Counted from the stretch's first letter, positions 41,527 through 50,622 are shown. The stretch: 64,000 nucleotides of DNA from Marivita sp051859345 (GCF_051859345.1 NZ_JBHYFV010000014.1:39820-103819); one strand, 5' to 3'. The notes: generated from the sequence alone by a model not told the origin. A program made the numbers and translations.

Positions 41527-42795
41527 ATGACTATTGATGTAAAAGTGCCGGACATTGGCGATTTCAACGATGTGCCTGTTGTGACAGTTCTGGTGAGCGT
41601 GGGTGATACGATTGCCGAGGAAGACCCGATTGTTGAATTGGAGTCTGACAAGGCCACGATGGAAGTGCCCAGCTCTGCCGCCGGTGTCGTGAAAGAGATC
41701 AAGGTCTCGGAAGGCGACAAGGTGTCCGAAGGGTCGTTGATCCTCGTGCTGGAAAGTGACGGCGCAGGCGATGCGCCCGCCGAAAAGCCGAAAGATGAAC
41801 CAAAGGCCGAAGCGCCAAAGGAGAGCGCGCCCGCCGCGGCACCTGCGTCTGCTCCGGCCCCTGCCAAGACCGATGCTGGCTTTGGCAAGATCAGCGCCTC
41901 GCCGTCCGTGCGGGCCTATGCCCGACGGGTGGAGGTTGATCTCAACCTCGTCAATGGATCGGGGCGCAAGGGTCGCATCCTGCGTGAAGACGTGGAAAAG
42001 GCGCTGAAATCGCAAGTTGCGCCGGCTGCCACCAGTGGGGGTGCTGCGCAGGGCGGCATGGGAATTCCGCCGATCCCGGCGGTCGATTTCTCAAAGTTCG
42101 GGCCGGTCGAAGAAGTGGAAATGTCCCGGATCAAGAAGATCTCGGGTCCGGCGCTGCATCGGTCCTGGCTCAACATTCCGCATGTCACGCACAATGACGA
42201 GGCGGATATCACGGATCTCGACAAGTACCGCAAGGAAATGGACACGATGGCCAAGGAAAACGGCTATCGCGTGACCCTGCTTTCCTTTGTGATCAAAGCG
42301 TCGGTTTCCGCGCTGAAAGAGCATTGGGAGTTCAATTCTTCGATCCATCCCGATGGCGACAAACTGATCAAGAAGGACTTCTACAATATCGGTTTTGCGG
42401 CGGACACGCCCAACGGGCTGATGGTTCCGGTGATCAAGGACGCGGATCGCAAGGGGTTGGTCGACATCTCGAAAGAGCTGATGACCCTGTCCAAGGCGGC
42501 GCGCGATGGCGAGCTGAAATCCAAGGACATGCAGGGCGCGACCTTTACCATTTCGTCGCTGGGCGGCATCGGGGGCACCAGCTTTACCCCCATCGTGAAT
42601 GCGCCCGAAGTGGCAATTCTTGGCCTGACGCGGTCCAAGATGGCGCCGGTCTGGAACGGTGAGGAATTTGTTCCACGCCTGATGCAGCCGCTAAGCCTGT
42701 CCTACGATCACCGTGCCGTCGATGGGGCCTTGGCCGCGCGCTTCTGCGTGACGCTCAAGACTCTGCTTGGCGATATGCGCAAGTTGATGTGGTAA
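41527..42795 (+). CDS. aceF: Dihydrolipoamide acetyltransferase (E2)
   Basis: The 422-residue protein has one lipoyl domain with Lys42 in ESDKATMEV, an Ala/Pro-rich linker (residues 80-118), a peripheral-subunit-binding domain (about 122-158, SASPSVRAYARR) and a catalytic acetyltransferase domain with the His395/Asp399 motif DHRAVDG. It forms the core of the pyruvate dehydrogenase complex and makes acetyl-CoA. E. coli AceF has three lipoyl domains; this has one. ATG 41527 follows GGGAGGAG. The lipoyl domain is very like the one in the next gene. Confidence 0.95.
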   Translation: MTIDVKVPDIGDFNDVPVVTVLVSVGDTIAEEDPIVELESDKATMEVPSSAAGVVKEIKVSEGDKVSEGSLILVLESDGAGDAPAEKPKDEPKAEAPKESAPAAAPASAPAPAKTDAGFGKISASPSVRAYARRVEVDLNLVNGSGRKGRILREDVEKALKSQVAPAATSGGAAQGGMGIPPIPAVDFSKFGPVEEVEMSRIKKISGPALHRSWLNIPHVTHNDEADITDLDKYRKEMDTMAKENGYRVTLLSFVIKASVSALKEHWEFNSSIHPDGDKLIKKDFYNIGFAADTPNGLMVPVIKDADRKGLVDISKELMTLSKAARDGELKSKDMQGATFTISSLGGIGGTSFTPIVNAPEVAILGLTRSKMAPVWNGEEFVPRLMQPLSLSYDHRAVDGALAARFCVTLKTLLGDMRKLMW

Positions 42796-42808
42796 GGGGG
42801 ACGATCTG

Positions 42809-44548
42809 ATGGATATCAAAGTACCCGATATCGGGGATTTCAAAGATGTTCCCGTCGTGACCGTTCTGGTCAGCGTCGGCGATACGGTCAGCGAAGAAGA
42901 CCCGCTGCTGGAACTCGAATCCGACAAGGCAACGATGGAAGTACCGTCACCAGCGGCGGGCAAGATCACCGAGATCAAGGTCAGCGAAGGCGACAAGGTG
43001 TCTGAAGGCACCGTGATCATGGTTCTGGAAGGCGCGGACGCAAAGACTGAAGAGTCCCCGAAAGGGGGCGATGAAGCCCCCGCAGAGGCTCCGAAATCCG
43101 TGGAAGCGACCGGCAGCGCCTCTGGTTCTGGCGACATCCATGCCGAAGTTGTGGTTCTGGGCTCTGGCCCCGGCGGCTATACTGCGGCGTTCCGCGCCGC
43201 CGATCTGGGCAAGAAGACCGTCCTGATCGAGAAGTATTCCAACCTTGGCGGTGTCTGTCTTAACGTTGGTTGTATTCCGTCCAAGGCGCTGCTTCACGTC
43301 GCCAAGGTGATCTCGGAAGCCGAGGACATGGGCAGTCACGGCGTCAGCTTTGGCAAACCCAAGATCAACCTCGATGAATTGCGGGCGTTCAAGGACGACG
43401 TTGTCGGCAAACTGACCGGCGGTCTGGAGGGTCTGGCCAAGGGCCGCAAGGTCACGACCGTGCAGGGCTTTGGCAAATTCACCGGGCCGAACATGATCGA
43501 GGTCGAACAGGACGGCAAGACGACCTCCATCAGTTTTGACCAGTGTATCATTGCCGCCGGGTCCGAGCCTGTGAACCTGCCGTTCATTCCGGATGATGAG
43601 CGCGTGATCGACTCGACCGGCGCGCTTGAGCTGCGGGATATTCCAAAGCGGATGCTGATTCTTGGGGGTGGTATCATCGGCCTTGAGATGGCCTGTGTCT
43701 ATGACGCGCTGGGATCAAAGATCTCGGTTGTCGAATTCATGGACCAGTTGATGCCGGGGGCAGACAAGGACATCGTCAAGCCGCTGCACAACCGGATCAA
43801 GGACCGCTACGAGAACATCTATCTCAAGACGAAAGTGACCGCGGTCGAGGCGCAGAAAAAGGGTCTCAAGGTCACGTTCGAGGACGAGAAAGGCGAGACC
43901 TTCACCGACACGTTCGACAAGGTTCTGGTGGCCGTGGGGCGCAAGCCGAACGGCAAGATCATCGACGCCGACAAGGCCGGTGTGGCAGTGGACGAGCGTG
44001 GCTTTATCGCCGTCGACAATCAGCAGCGCACCGGCGTCAACCATATCTTCGCCATCGGCGATGTGGTTGGTCAGCCGATGCTGGCGCATAAAGCGGTGCA
44101 CGAGGGCAAGGTCGCGGCCGAGGTCTGTGCGGGCGAGAAGCGGTTCTTTGATGCGCAACTGATTCCGTCGGTCGCCTATACCGATCCCGAAGTGGCGTGG
44201 TGCGGTGTGACCGAGACCGAGGCGAAGGCCAAAGGCATCAAGTACGAAAAGGGCGTGTTTCCCTGGGCGGCGTCGGGCAGGTCCCTGTCAAACGGGCGTA
44301 GCGAGGGCATCACCAAGTTGCTGTTCGATCCCGAAGATGATCGTGTGATCGGGGCCTGCATCGTCGGCACCAACGCCGGCGACCTGATCTCGGAAGTGGC
44401 ATTGGCCATCGAAATGGGCGCGGATGCGGTGGACCTTGGTCACACCATACACCCGCACCCGACGCTGTCGGAGACTGTGAACTTTGCCGCCGAGATGTTC
44501 GAGGGCACGATCACCGACCTGATGCCGCCGAAGAAGAAAAAGGCGTAA
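42809..44548 (+). CDS. lpdA: Dihydrolipoamide dehydrogenase (E3) with N-terminal lipoyl domain
   Basis: The 579-residue protein starts with a complete lipoyl domain (Lys40 in ESDKATMEV), a linker to residue 110, then the E3 flavoenzyme: FAD motif LGSGPGGYTAAFRAADLG, redox pair Cys150/Cys155 in GGVCLNVGCIPSK, NAD motif LGGGIIGLEMACVYDALG and the C-terminal active-site His in HTIHPHPTLSE. It reoxidises dihydrolipoamide with NAD+. Lipoyl-E3 fusions are known in some bacteria. It ends the aceE-aceF-lpdA operon, followed by a strong terminator. The tail is KKKKA. Confidence 0.95.
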   Translation: MDIKVPDIGDFKDVPVVTVLVSVGDTVSEEDPLLELESDKATMEVPSPAAGKITEIKVSEGDKVSEGTVIMVLEGADAKTEESPKGGDEAPAEAPKSVEATGSASGSGDIHAEVVVLGSGPGGYTAAFRAADLGKKTVLIEKYSNLGGVCLNVGCIPSKALLHVAKVISEAEDMGSHGVSFGKPKINLDELRAFKDDVVGKLTGGLEGLAKGRKVTTVQGFGKFTGPNMIEVEQDGKTTSISFDQCIIAAGSEPVNLPFIPDDERVIDSTGALELRDIPKRMLILGGGIIGLEMACVYDALGSKISVVEFMDQLMPGADKDIVKPLHNRIKDRYENIYLKTKVTAVEAQKKGLKVTFEDEKGETFTDTFDKVLVAVGRKPNGKIIDADKAGVAVDERGFIAVDNQQRTGVNHIFAIGDVVGQPMLAHKAVHEGKVAAEVCAGEKRFFDAQLIPSVAYTDPEVAWCGVTETEAKAKGIKYEKGVFPWAASGRSLSNGRSEGITKLLFDPEDDRVIGACIVGTNAGDLISEVALAIEMGADAVDLGHTIHPHPTLSETVNFAAEMFEGTITDLMPPKKKKA

Positions 44549-44560
44549 TCGTCGCAATAG

Positions 44561-44587
44561 AAAAGGGGGCCGCTTGGCCCCCTTTTT
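44561..44587. terminator. Bidirectional terminator between lpdA and chrR
   Basis: GGGGGCC and GGCCCCC form a 7-bp stem with a 4-base loop (GCTT), flanked by AAAA on the left and TTTTT on the right, so it can stop transcription from both sides. Confidence 0.92.
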
Positions 44588-44606
44588 CGTTGTTCTGACT
44601 GTGAGC

Positions 44607-45260
44607 TTATATCCCGAGGAACGGCTGGGCGATGCGGGGCACCAGCCCTTTGAACCTTAGCGGCGCGTCGGTGACGGCAAGGCAGATGCAATCTTCGGAA
44701 ATGTCGGCCACCGGTCTGTGGTTCAGATCCTCGCTGGCGACTTCGATGTCGCCGCGTCCGAAATAGCCGTCTTCATCCTGAAACGCGCCCTTGAGCACCA
44801 AAGTCAGTTCCATCCCCTTATGACCATGATCCGGGATCGCGGTGCCCGCCGGGATATAAAGGAGTCGCGCAGTCGCGTCTTTGGTGGTGGGAAGGATAGC
44901 CTGTTTCACACCCATACCGGCAGAGCGCCAGCGGACGTTTTCAAGCCCACCTTTGACATATCCAAGAAGCGGTTCGGGCAGCACGTTGTCCTTGGCGGGT
45001 GCTTCGACCTTCGGCTCGAACTTTTCGGTGTCTTTCGTGTGGATCATGTCAAGCACCGTTGACAGGCTGCTTTGGGACATTGGCACGTTATCGCAGGTCT
45101 CAAGCACTGCGCCGCCTACAGAATCGTAGGTGCCAAGTGCGGCCCGGCATTCGTCACAAAGTGAAATATGCGTTGCGACGATCAAGTTGACAGCTTCGGG
45201 CAAATCGCCTGCCGAATACGCCATCAGGAGGTCGTCTGTAAGATGATGTTTTACGGTCAT
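44607..45260 (-). CDS. chrR: ChrR-family zinc anti-sigma factor
   Basis: The 217-residue protein closely follows Rhodobacter sphaeroides ChrR. The N-terminal zinc domain (residues 1-85) has His6, His31, Cys35 and Cys38 (THISLCDECR), and a C-terminal cupin has PDHGHKGMELTLVLKGAFQ. It holds the ECF sigma factor RpoE inactive; singlet oxygen or related stress leads to its degradation. The ATG at 45260 matches the R. sphaeroides N-terminus; a GTG at 45272 overlapping the rpoE stop is the alternative. It is co-transcribed with rpoE. Confidence 0.93.
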   Translation of the reverse strand: MTVKHHLTDDLLMAYSAGDLPEAVNLIVATHISLCDECRAALGTYDSVGGAVLETCDNVPMSQSSLSTVLDMIHTKDTEKFEPKVEAPAKDNVLPEPLLGYVKGGLENVRWRSAGMGVKQAILPTTKDATARLLYIPAGTAIPDHGHKGMELTLVLKGAFQDEDGYFGRGDIEVASEDLNHRPVADISEDCICLAVTDAPLRFKGLVPRIAQPFLGI

Positions 45261-45268
45261 AGCATTGG

Positions 45269-45862
45269 TCACTTCATTGAATGGCGCAAACGCTCTAGCG
45301 CCAGTCTGATGCGGGATTTGATTGTGCCCAGGGGCAGGCCTGTCCGTTCGGCGATTTCGCTGTGCGACAGATCGCCAAAATAGGCCTGTTCAATCAATTC
45401 CCTTTGTTTCACCGGTAGATCGCGCAATGCACGACCCAGTTGTTCGCTCTCTTGTTGGAACCCGAGGATATCTTCCTGAACGGGCTCGGCTTCGGGGCCC
45501 CAAGTCAAATCTTCGGGCTCTGGACGGCGCTGCTTGCGCAGCACGTCGATTTTCCTGTTCCGGGCAATGGTGAAAATCCACGTTGATGGACTTGCCCGTG
45601 TCGCATCATAAAGATGCGCCTTGTTCCAAACGGTCACGAGCACCTCCTGGGCGCACTTTTCGGCGAGTGCGGCATCCATGCCCGTCCGCATCAGGAACGC
45701 CTTAACGCGCGGCGCAAAGTGTTCAAACACCCTGATAAACGCAGCTTCATCCCGCATTTCGCGGACAGCAAGAAGGTCATCCACCCAAGGCGTGACGCTA
45801 TATGGCGTTCCGTCATTCAAAGTCTTTGTCCCGTTCACGGCTGACGAACACGAGTCACTCAT
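45269..45862 (-). CDS. rpoE: ECF sigma factor RpoE of the singlet-oxygen response
   Basis: The 197-residue protein has sigma region 2 (FEHFAPRVKAFLMRTGMD, EKCAQEVLVTVWNKAHLYD, STWIFTIARNRKIDVLRKQR) and region 4 (FGDLSHSEIAERTGLPLGTI, KSRIRLALERLR), as in the ECF11 group paired with ChrR. The reading frame is open farther upstream, but ATG 45925 would lie at or before the transcription start of the promoter found here, so ATG 45862 is chosen. It starts about 20 residues longer than R. sphaeroides RpoE. It directs RNA polymerase to singlet-oxygen defence genes. Confidence 0.92.
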   Translation of the reverse strand: MSDSCSSAVNGTKTLNDGTPYSVTPWVDDLLAVREMRDEAAFIRVFEHFAPRVKAFLMRTGMDAALAEKCAQEVLVTVWNKAHLYDATRASPSTWIFTIARNRKIDVLRKQRRPEPEDLTWGPEAEPVQEDILGFQQESEQLGRALRDLPVKQRELIEQAYFGDLSHSEIAERTGLPLGTIKSRIRLALERLRHSMK

Positions 45863-45929
45863 TTTACGTCCGTTGACAACGGGCGAGGGGTCGCAGTCCG
45901 ACGATAGCACGATGGTCGAGAACATATGA

Positions 45930-45959
45930 GATTTACGCCGCCTGCACAGGTTTGGATCA
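45930..45959 (-). promoter_or_regulatory. RpoE-type autoregulatory promoter of rpoE-chrR
   Basis: On the minus strand TGATCC (45959-45954), an 18-base spacer and TAAATC (45935-45930) match the R. sphaeroides RpoE promoter form (TGATCC, 18-19 bases, TAAGA-like). Transcription would start near 45923, giving a leader of about 60 bases before rpoE. This implies autoregulation. Confidence 0.8.
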
Positions 45960-45980
45960 AATATATTTTTCTTTTTCTTT

Positions 45981-46010
45981 TCATCCGGTAGGCAGCCCGA
46001 AGCGTAAACA
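45981..46010 (+). promoter_or_regulatory. RpoE-type promoter of the divergent five-gene operon
   Basis: TCATCC at 45981-45986, an 18-base spacer and TAAACA at 46005-46010 give the same architecture as the divergent rpoE promoter, one base from the ideal -35. Transcription would start near 46017, giving a leader of about 24 bases before the amine-oxidase-like gene. This puts the operon in the RpoE regulon. Confidence 0.75.
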
Positions 46011-46040
46011 AAACTAGACAATCTGCAAAGCGAGACGACT

Positions 46041-47339
46041 ATGCCCTTCGAAGCCCGCGCCAGCGAAGCCAAAAAAATTGCCGTGATTGGCGCAGGTGTT
46101 TCCGGGATGGGGGCTGCACACATGCTGTCCGAAGACCATCATGTCACCTTGTTCGAAGCCGAACCGCGCCTTGGCGGGCATGCCCGGACCATCATGGCCG
46201 GACGGAATGGCGATCAGCCGGTGGATACCGGATTTATCGTTTTCAACTATGCAAACTATCCGCACCTCGCGCGGTTGTTCAAATCACTGGATGTGCCTGT
46301 CACCAAAAGCAACATGAGCTTTGCGGCAAGTCTGGATGGCGGTCGGATCGAATATGCGCTTGCGACGCTGGGATCGGTGTTTGCGCAGAAGAAGAACTTG
46401 GTGAATCCCAAGTTTCTGCGGATGCTGGCCGACATCGCGAAATTCAACAGGACCGCGCTGGATGTATCGCGCGACCGCAGTCTGAGCCTTGGTGCGTTTC
46501 TGGATCACTTGGGCACGGGTGAGTGGTTCCGTGACTGCTATCTGCTGCCCCTGACCGGAGCGATCTGGTCAACTCCGGTTGAAAAGGTGATGGATTTCCC
46601 GGCACATGCGCTGGTGCAATTCATGGAAAACCACGCGCTCTTGTCAGCGTCGGGTCAGCATCAATGGTACACTGTTCAGGGTGGTTCCATCGAATATGTG
46701 CGCCGTCTTGAGGCGTCGATGACAGGCCGTGGAGTCACCCTGCGTCTGGGCGCGCCGATTGATAGTGTGCGCCGGGATGCATTGGGGGCCGACGTCAAGA
46801 CACATGGCGCAGACTGGGAGCGGTTTGACGAGGTCGTGTTCGCCACCCATTCCGACGACACGCTATGGATGTTGTCGGATGCGACGCCGACCGAGAAGCG
46901 GGCGTTGGGGGCCATCAGGTATCAACCCAACCGGGTTGTGCTTCATGCTGACCCAAGCGTGATGCCGAAGAAACGCATTTGCTGGTCGTCGTGGAATTAC
47001 ACCGAGGCGCTGGCGAAAGAAATGAACACGATCGACCTGACATACTGGATGAACAGCCTTCAGCCGATCCCGCAAAGTGATCCGCATTTCGTGACGCTCA
47101 ACACAACGCGGCCCATTCGCGAAGAGCTGATCTATGACGAATGCACCCTGCGCCATCCGGTCTATGATCTTGAGGCGCTGGCGGCGCAGGAGGTGGTGCG
47201 CGACATGAACGGCACGCACCGGACGTGGTTCTGCGGTGCCTGGATGAAGAACGGGTTCCACGAAGACGGGCTGGGCAGCGCAGTGGACGTGGTCGATGCG
47301 CTTCGGGCCCGCAGCACTGTTGCGGTGGCTGCGGAATGA
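46041..47339 (+). CDS. FAD-dependent amine-oxidase-like protein of the RpoE operon
   Basis: The 432-residue protein has an N-terminal FAD motif (AVIGAGVSGMGAAHMLSEDH), GGHARTIM and a C-terminal FAD-contact region (RTWFCGAWMKNGFHEDGLG). It belongs to the amine oxidase/phytoene desaturase-like group encoded with DUF1365 and cyclopropane-type lipid genes. In R. sphaeroides the equivalent operon (RSP_1091 to RSP_1087, from memory) is a core RpoE target linked to methylated and furan fatty-acid formation. The exact reaction here is not established. The start overlaps nothing; the next gene overlaps its stop by 4 bases. Confidence 0.85.
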   Translation: MPFEARASEAKKIAVIGAGVSGMGAAHMLSEDHHVTLFEAEPRLGGHARTIMAGRNGDQPVDTGFIVFNYANYPHLARLFKSLDVPVTKSNMSFAASLDGGRIEYALATLGSVFAQKKNLVNPKFLRMLADIAKFNRTALDVSRDRSLSLGAFLDHLGTGEWFRDCYLLPLTGAIWSTPVEKVMDFPAHALVQFMENHALLSASGQHQWYTVQGGSIEYVRRLEASMTGRGVTLRLGAPIDSVRRDALGADVKTHGADWERFDEVVFATHSDDTLWMLSDATPTEKRALGAIRYQPNRVVLHADPSVMPKKRICWSSWNYTEALAKEMNTIDLTYWMNSLQPIPQSDPHFVTLNTTRPIREELIYDECTLRHPVYDLEALAAQEVVRDMNGTHRTWFCGAWMKNGFHEDGLGSAVDVVDALRARSTVAVAAE

Positions 47340-48091
47340 CCGGGGTCGATCATATCATCGGTCACACCTATCACGGGCGCAAAGGCAGCACCGGGAATGC
47401 GTTCAAATATTCGATTGACTATGTGATGGTGGATGCCGAAGCCGCGCCCGAAACGCCTTGGTTGTTCTCGCGGAATTCCGGCAACCTGACCAGCCTTCAG
47501 GATCGTGACCACGGCGGGACGCCCGGTGAGGGCCGGGGGGCGGTCTGGGCGCGCGAGGTTCTTGATGAGCATCAGGTGCGTGCCGACGGGCGGATGATGC
47601 TGTTGGCGCAACCGCGGATGTTGGGACATGTGTTCAATCCGGTTTCGTTCTGGCTTGCACATGATGCGCAGGACAATCTGGTTGCCGTGATTGCCGAGGT
47701 GTCCAACACCTTTGGCGATCGGCATTCCTATCTGTGCCGCAAGCCGGACAATGGGCCAATCGAAGCAACAGACAGGTTGAAGGCGACCAAGATTTTCTAT
47801 GTCTCGCCCTTTCAGCCGGTCGAAGGCGGGTACGAGTTTCGGTTCGACATCCGCCCCGACAAGATCGGCATCTGGATTGATTACACCCAAGGCGCAGGCG
47901 GATTGATCGCCACACTGACAGGCCCGCGCAAGCCCATCAGCAACGGGTCTATCCTGCGGTCCGTGGTCCGCCGACCTTTTGGGTCGCGCCGTGTTCTGGC
48001 GTTGATCCATTGGCAGGCGCTCAAGCTGTGGTGGAAAGGATCGCGCTATCGCACCCGGCCCAAGCCGCCCTTGGAAGAAGTCAGCCAGTAG
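47336..48091 (+). CDS. DUF1365 family protein
   Basis: The 251-residue protein contains the DUF1365 hallmarks: GHTYHGRKG near the start, then FKYSIDYVMVDAE, MLLAQPRMLGHVFNPVSFWL, VIAEVSNTFGDRHSYLC and KIFYVSPFQPVEGGYEF. It is almost always found next to the FAD protein above. No enzymatic activity is proven; lipid modification under oxidative stress is inferred from the operon. ATG 47336 overlaps the stop of the preceding gene (ATGA). The end overlaps the transporter start. Confidence 0.85.
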   Translation: MTGVDHIIGHTYHGRKGSTGNAFKYSIDYVMVDAEAAPETPWLFSRNSGNLTSLQDRDHGGTPGEGRGAVWAREVLDEHQVRADGRMMLLAQPRMLGHVFNPVSFWLAHDAQDNLVAVIAEVSNTFGDRHSYLCRKPDNGPIEATDRLKATKIFYVSPFQPVEGGYEFRFDIRPDKIGIWIDYTQGAGGLIATLTGPRKPISNGSILRSVVRRPFGSRRVLALIHWQALKLWWKGSRYRTRPKPPLEEVSQ

Positions 48092-49323
48092 TGGTGGCGG
48101 ATCGGCACAACCTTGGGGGATACGCTGTCTTTGCAGCGGTTCTCGCGGCGGCAGGCTTGCCGATCTATATTCACGCTCCCAAGTTTTACGTCGATGAATA
48201 CGGTGTCAGCCTTGCTGCGCTTGGGTCAGTGCTGTTTGCCCTGAGGCTTTTCGATGTTGTTCAGGATCCGTTGCTGGGCAAACTGGCTGTTGCCGTGCGC
48301 CGGTTCCAGGGGCTGGCGGTCGGCGTGACCCTCGCCATCATGGGCGCTGCGATGATCGGCTTGTTTGCCATCACTCCGCCGACCAATCCCATTCTGTGGT
48401 TTGCCGTCATGCTGACGCTGGTCTTTTCCGCTTTCAGCTTTCTGACCATCAATTTCTATGCACGCGGAGTGCAGAAGGCCCAATCGCTTGGGGGGGACAC
48501 CGGTTATCTCAGGCTTGCCCGGTGGCGCGAAACGGGGGCGTTGCTTGGGGTCTGTGTGGCCTCTGTCATGCCGTCGATCGTTCTCGCTTTTGCATGGCCG
48601 GAGTTCATGGCCTACGCAATGGTTTTCGCGGCGGCCTGCCTGATTGCCGGGCTGGCGATGCACAGCGAATGGCGCGGTGCGACCACCGAACCAAGTGCGG
48701 GTTTCGGGGTCGTCCTGCGCGACCGGATATCCCGCAGGCTGTTGCTGATTGCGCTGGTGAACGCAGGCCCGGTCGCGATCAGTTCGACGCTGTTCCTGTT
48801 CTTTGTCGAAAGCCGTCTGGATGCGCCGGGATGGGAAGGTCCGCTGCTGCTCTTGTTCTTTTTGGCCGCTGCCGCTGCTGCCCCGCTTTGGGGGGCTTTG
48901 GCAGAACGGATCGGCGCGAAAAGGGCGCTTCTGGCGGCAATGGTGCTGGCCATTATCGCCTTCAGCTTTGCGATGATGCTGGGCAGTGGCGATACGATCT
49001 GGTTTGCAGTGATCTGCCTTGCCTCGGGTGCGGCGGTTGGGGCTGATCTGACGCTGCTGCCTGCCATTTTCGCCCGCCGGATGGAGACAGTTGCGCCCAA
49101 CGCATCCGAAGGATTCGCGCTTTGGGGATTCGTGTCCAAGTTCACGCTGGCTTTTGCCGCCATTGCGCTGTTGCCCATCCTTGAGGCCAGCGGCTTTGTT
49201 TCGGGGACGGACAACGATGACATCGCCTTGACAACCCTGACTTTGCTTTATGCAGGTGTCCCCTGCGCCTTGAAACTGGTGGCGATCGGCCTCTTGGTCG
49301 CAACGCCTATTGGAAAGGAATGA
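48091..49323 (+). CDS. MFS transporter of GPH/MFS_2 type
   Basis: The 410-residue membrane protein has about twelve helices and the N-terminal pattern of MFS_2/GPH transporters (LPIYIHAPKFYVDEYGVSLA, then RLFDVVQDPLLGKLAV). Related proteins include lipid and sugar transporters. In this operon, carriage of lipids or lipid precursors is a plausible inference. The start is a GTG at 48091 that overlaps the TAG stop of the DUF1365 gene. The cyclopropane-type methyltransferase often seen in such clusters is absent here. Confidence 0.75.
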   Translation: MVADRHNLGGYAVFAAVLAAAGLPIYIHAPKFYVDEYGVSLAALGSVLFALRLFDVVQDPLLGKLAVAVRRFQGLAVGVTLAIMGAAMIGLFAITPPTNPILWFAVMLTLVFSAFSFLTINFYARGVQKAQSLGGDTGYLRLARWRETGALLGVCVASVMPSIVLAFAWPEFMAYAMVFAAACLIAGLAMHSEWRGATTEPSAGFGVVLRDRISRRLLLIALVNAGPVAISSTLFLFFVESRLDAPGWEGPLLLLFFLAAAAAAPLWGALAERIGAKRALLAAMVLAIIAFSFAMMLGSGDTIWFAVICLASGAAVGADLTLLPAIFARRMETVAPNASEGFALWGFVSKFTLAFAAIALLPILEASGFVSGTDNDDIALTTLTLLYAGVPCALKLVAIGLLVATPIGKE

Positions 49324-49327
49324 CGTC

Positions 49328-49894
49328 ATGGAGACCGTCTTTCTCGTCTGTTTCGGAGCAGTTTTGATGCTCATTCTCGGATACCTCAGAAACAGGTATT
49401 TCGGGTTCTTCGGCCAATCTCCTTCTGATTATTCGGATGCCATCGGAGAACCTTTCGATCTGCGCACCCACCTGAATGGGCCGATTGTTTGCGAAGGGGT
49501 GATCTATGGTCCGACCGGCCGGGTCACATCGCGGTTCGTGGGAGACTTCGTCGCCAAGTGGACGGGCAACAAGGGCGTGATGACCGAACGTTTTGTCTAT
49601 GACAGCGGCGATGAGGTGCTGCGCGAATGGAACCTGACCCTTGGCAATGATGGCCGTATTGGCGCAACCGCCGCAGACGTCGTGGGCGAGGGGCAAGGTA
49701 TGCAAAGCGGCCCGACGGTTCAACTCAAGTACAAGTTTAAACTGCCCGCAGAACAAGGAGGGCATGTTCTGGACACCACAGACTGGATGTATCTGGCACC
49801 CAATGGAACCATCGTGAACCGCAGCCAGTTTCGTAAGTACGGAATTAAGGTGGCCGAGTTGGTGGCCACGATGCGCAGGAAGGAAGCAGCGTGA
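49328..49894 (+). CDS. DUF3833 family protein
   Basis: The 188-residue protein has an N-terminal membrane helix (VFLVCFGAVLMLILGYLR) and the DUF3833 core (LRTHLNGPIVCEGVIYGPTG, FVAKWTGNKGVMTERFVYDSGD, REWNLTLGNDG). It is likely anchored to the inner membrane with a lipocalin-like beta domain outside. The family occurs in lipid-modification operons such as this one. ATG 49328 is preceded by AGGAA. It overlaps the next gene by 4 bases. Confidence 0.82.
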   Translation: METVFLVCFGAVLMLILGYLRNRYFGFFGQSPSDYSDAIGEPFDLRTHLNGPIVCEGVIYGPTGRVTSRFVGDFVAKWTGNKGVMTERFVYDSGDEVLREWNLTLGNDGRIGATAADVVGEGQGMQSGPTVQLKYKFKLPAEQGGHVLDTTDWMYLAPNGTIVNRSQFRKYGIKVAELVATMRRKEAA

Positions 49895-50622
49895 GCGATT
49901 GGGCAGGCAAACGGTATTGGTTGGTTGGGGCAAGCGAGGGCCTTGGCGCGGCGCTGGCCCACAAGATGAGCGCGGCAGGTGTGCAGCTTGTTCTGTCGGC
50001 CCGAAGTGAAGAGAAGCTGAACACATTGGCCGACTCTTTGCCGGGTCGGGCGGATGTCGTGACCGTGGACGTGTCTGATGCAGACTCGGTCAAAGCGGCT
50101 GCCGAGGCGGTGGGCGACATTGACGGCGTTGTGCAGATTGCAGGTGTCTACTGGCCGTTTGGGGCCAAGAACTGGGACGCCGATCAGGCAATCGCGATGG
50201 CGGATATCAATTTTACAGGTGCGATGCGGTTGATGGGGGCCATTGTGCCCAAGTTCGTCGAACGCGATGCTGGGCACATCGTTCTGACGGGGTCTCTTTC
50301 CGGCTTTCGCGGGTTGCCGGGCGCTGCGGCGTATACCTCGTCCAAGGCGGGTGTGATGACCTTGGCGGAATCGCTCTACGCCGATCTGCACAAGACAAAC
50401 GTCAGGGTACAGTTGGTCAATCCGGGGTTCGTCAAGACGCGTCTGACCGACAAGAACGATTTCAACATGCCGTTCATCATGGAGCCCGAGGACGCGGCGC
50501 GGGAATATTTCGAGCACATGAACACGGACGCCTTCAAGCGAAGCTTTCCCATGGTGTTTTCATGGGTCTTTCGAGGCAGTCAGTTCCTGCCAGACTGGCT
50601 CTATTATCGGCTGTTTGCTTGA
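49891..50622 (+). CDS. Short-chain dehydrogenase of the RpoE operon
   Basis: The 243-residue Rossmann-fold protein has the cofactor motif VGASEGLGAALA, the active-site Ser (TGSLSGFRG) and YTSSK. The GTG start overlaps the DUF3833 stop (GTGA). It is the last gene of the five-gene operon and corresponds to the R. sphaeroides gene at the same place. The substrate is unknown, probably a lipid-derived carbonyl. No terminator is clear before the next gene 60 bases on. Confidence 0.85.
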   Translation: MSDWAGKRYWLVGASEGLGAALAHKMSAAGVQLVLSARSEEKLNTLADSLPGRADVVTVDVSDADSVKAAAEAVGDIDGVVQIAGVYWPFGAKNWDADQAIAMADINFTGAMRLMGAIVPKFVERDAGHIVLTGSLSGFRGLPGAAAYTSSKAGVMTLAESLYADLHKTNVRVQLVNPGFVKTRLTDKNDFNMPFIMEPEDAAREYFEHMNTDAFKRSFPMVFSWVFRGSQFLPDWLYYRLFA

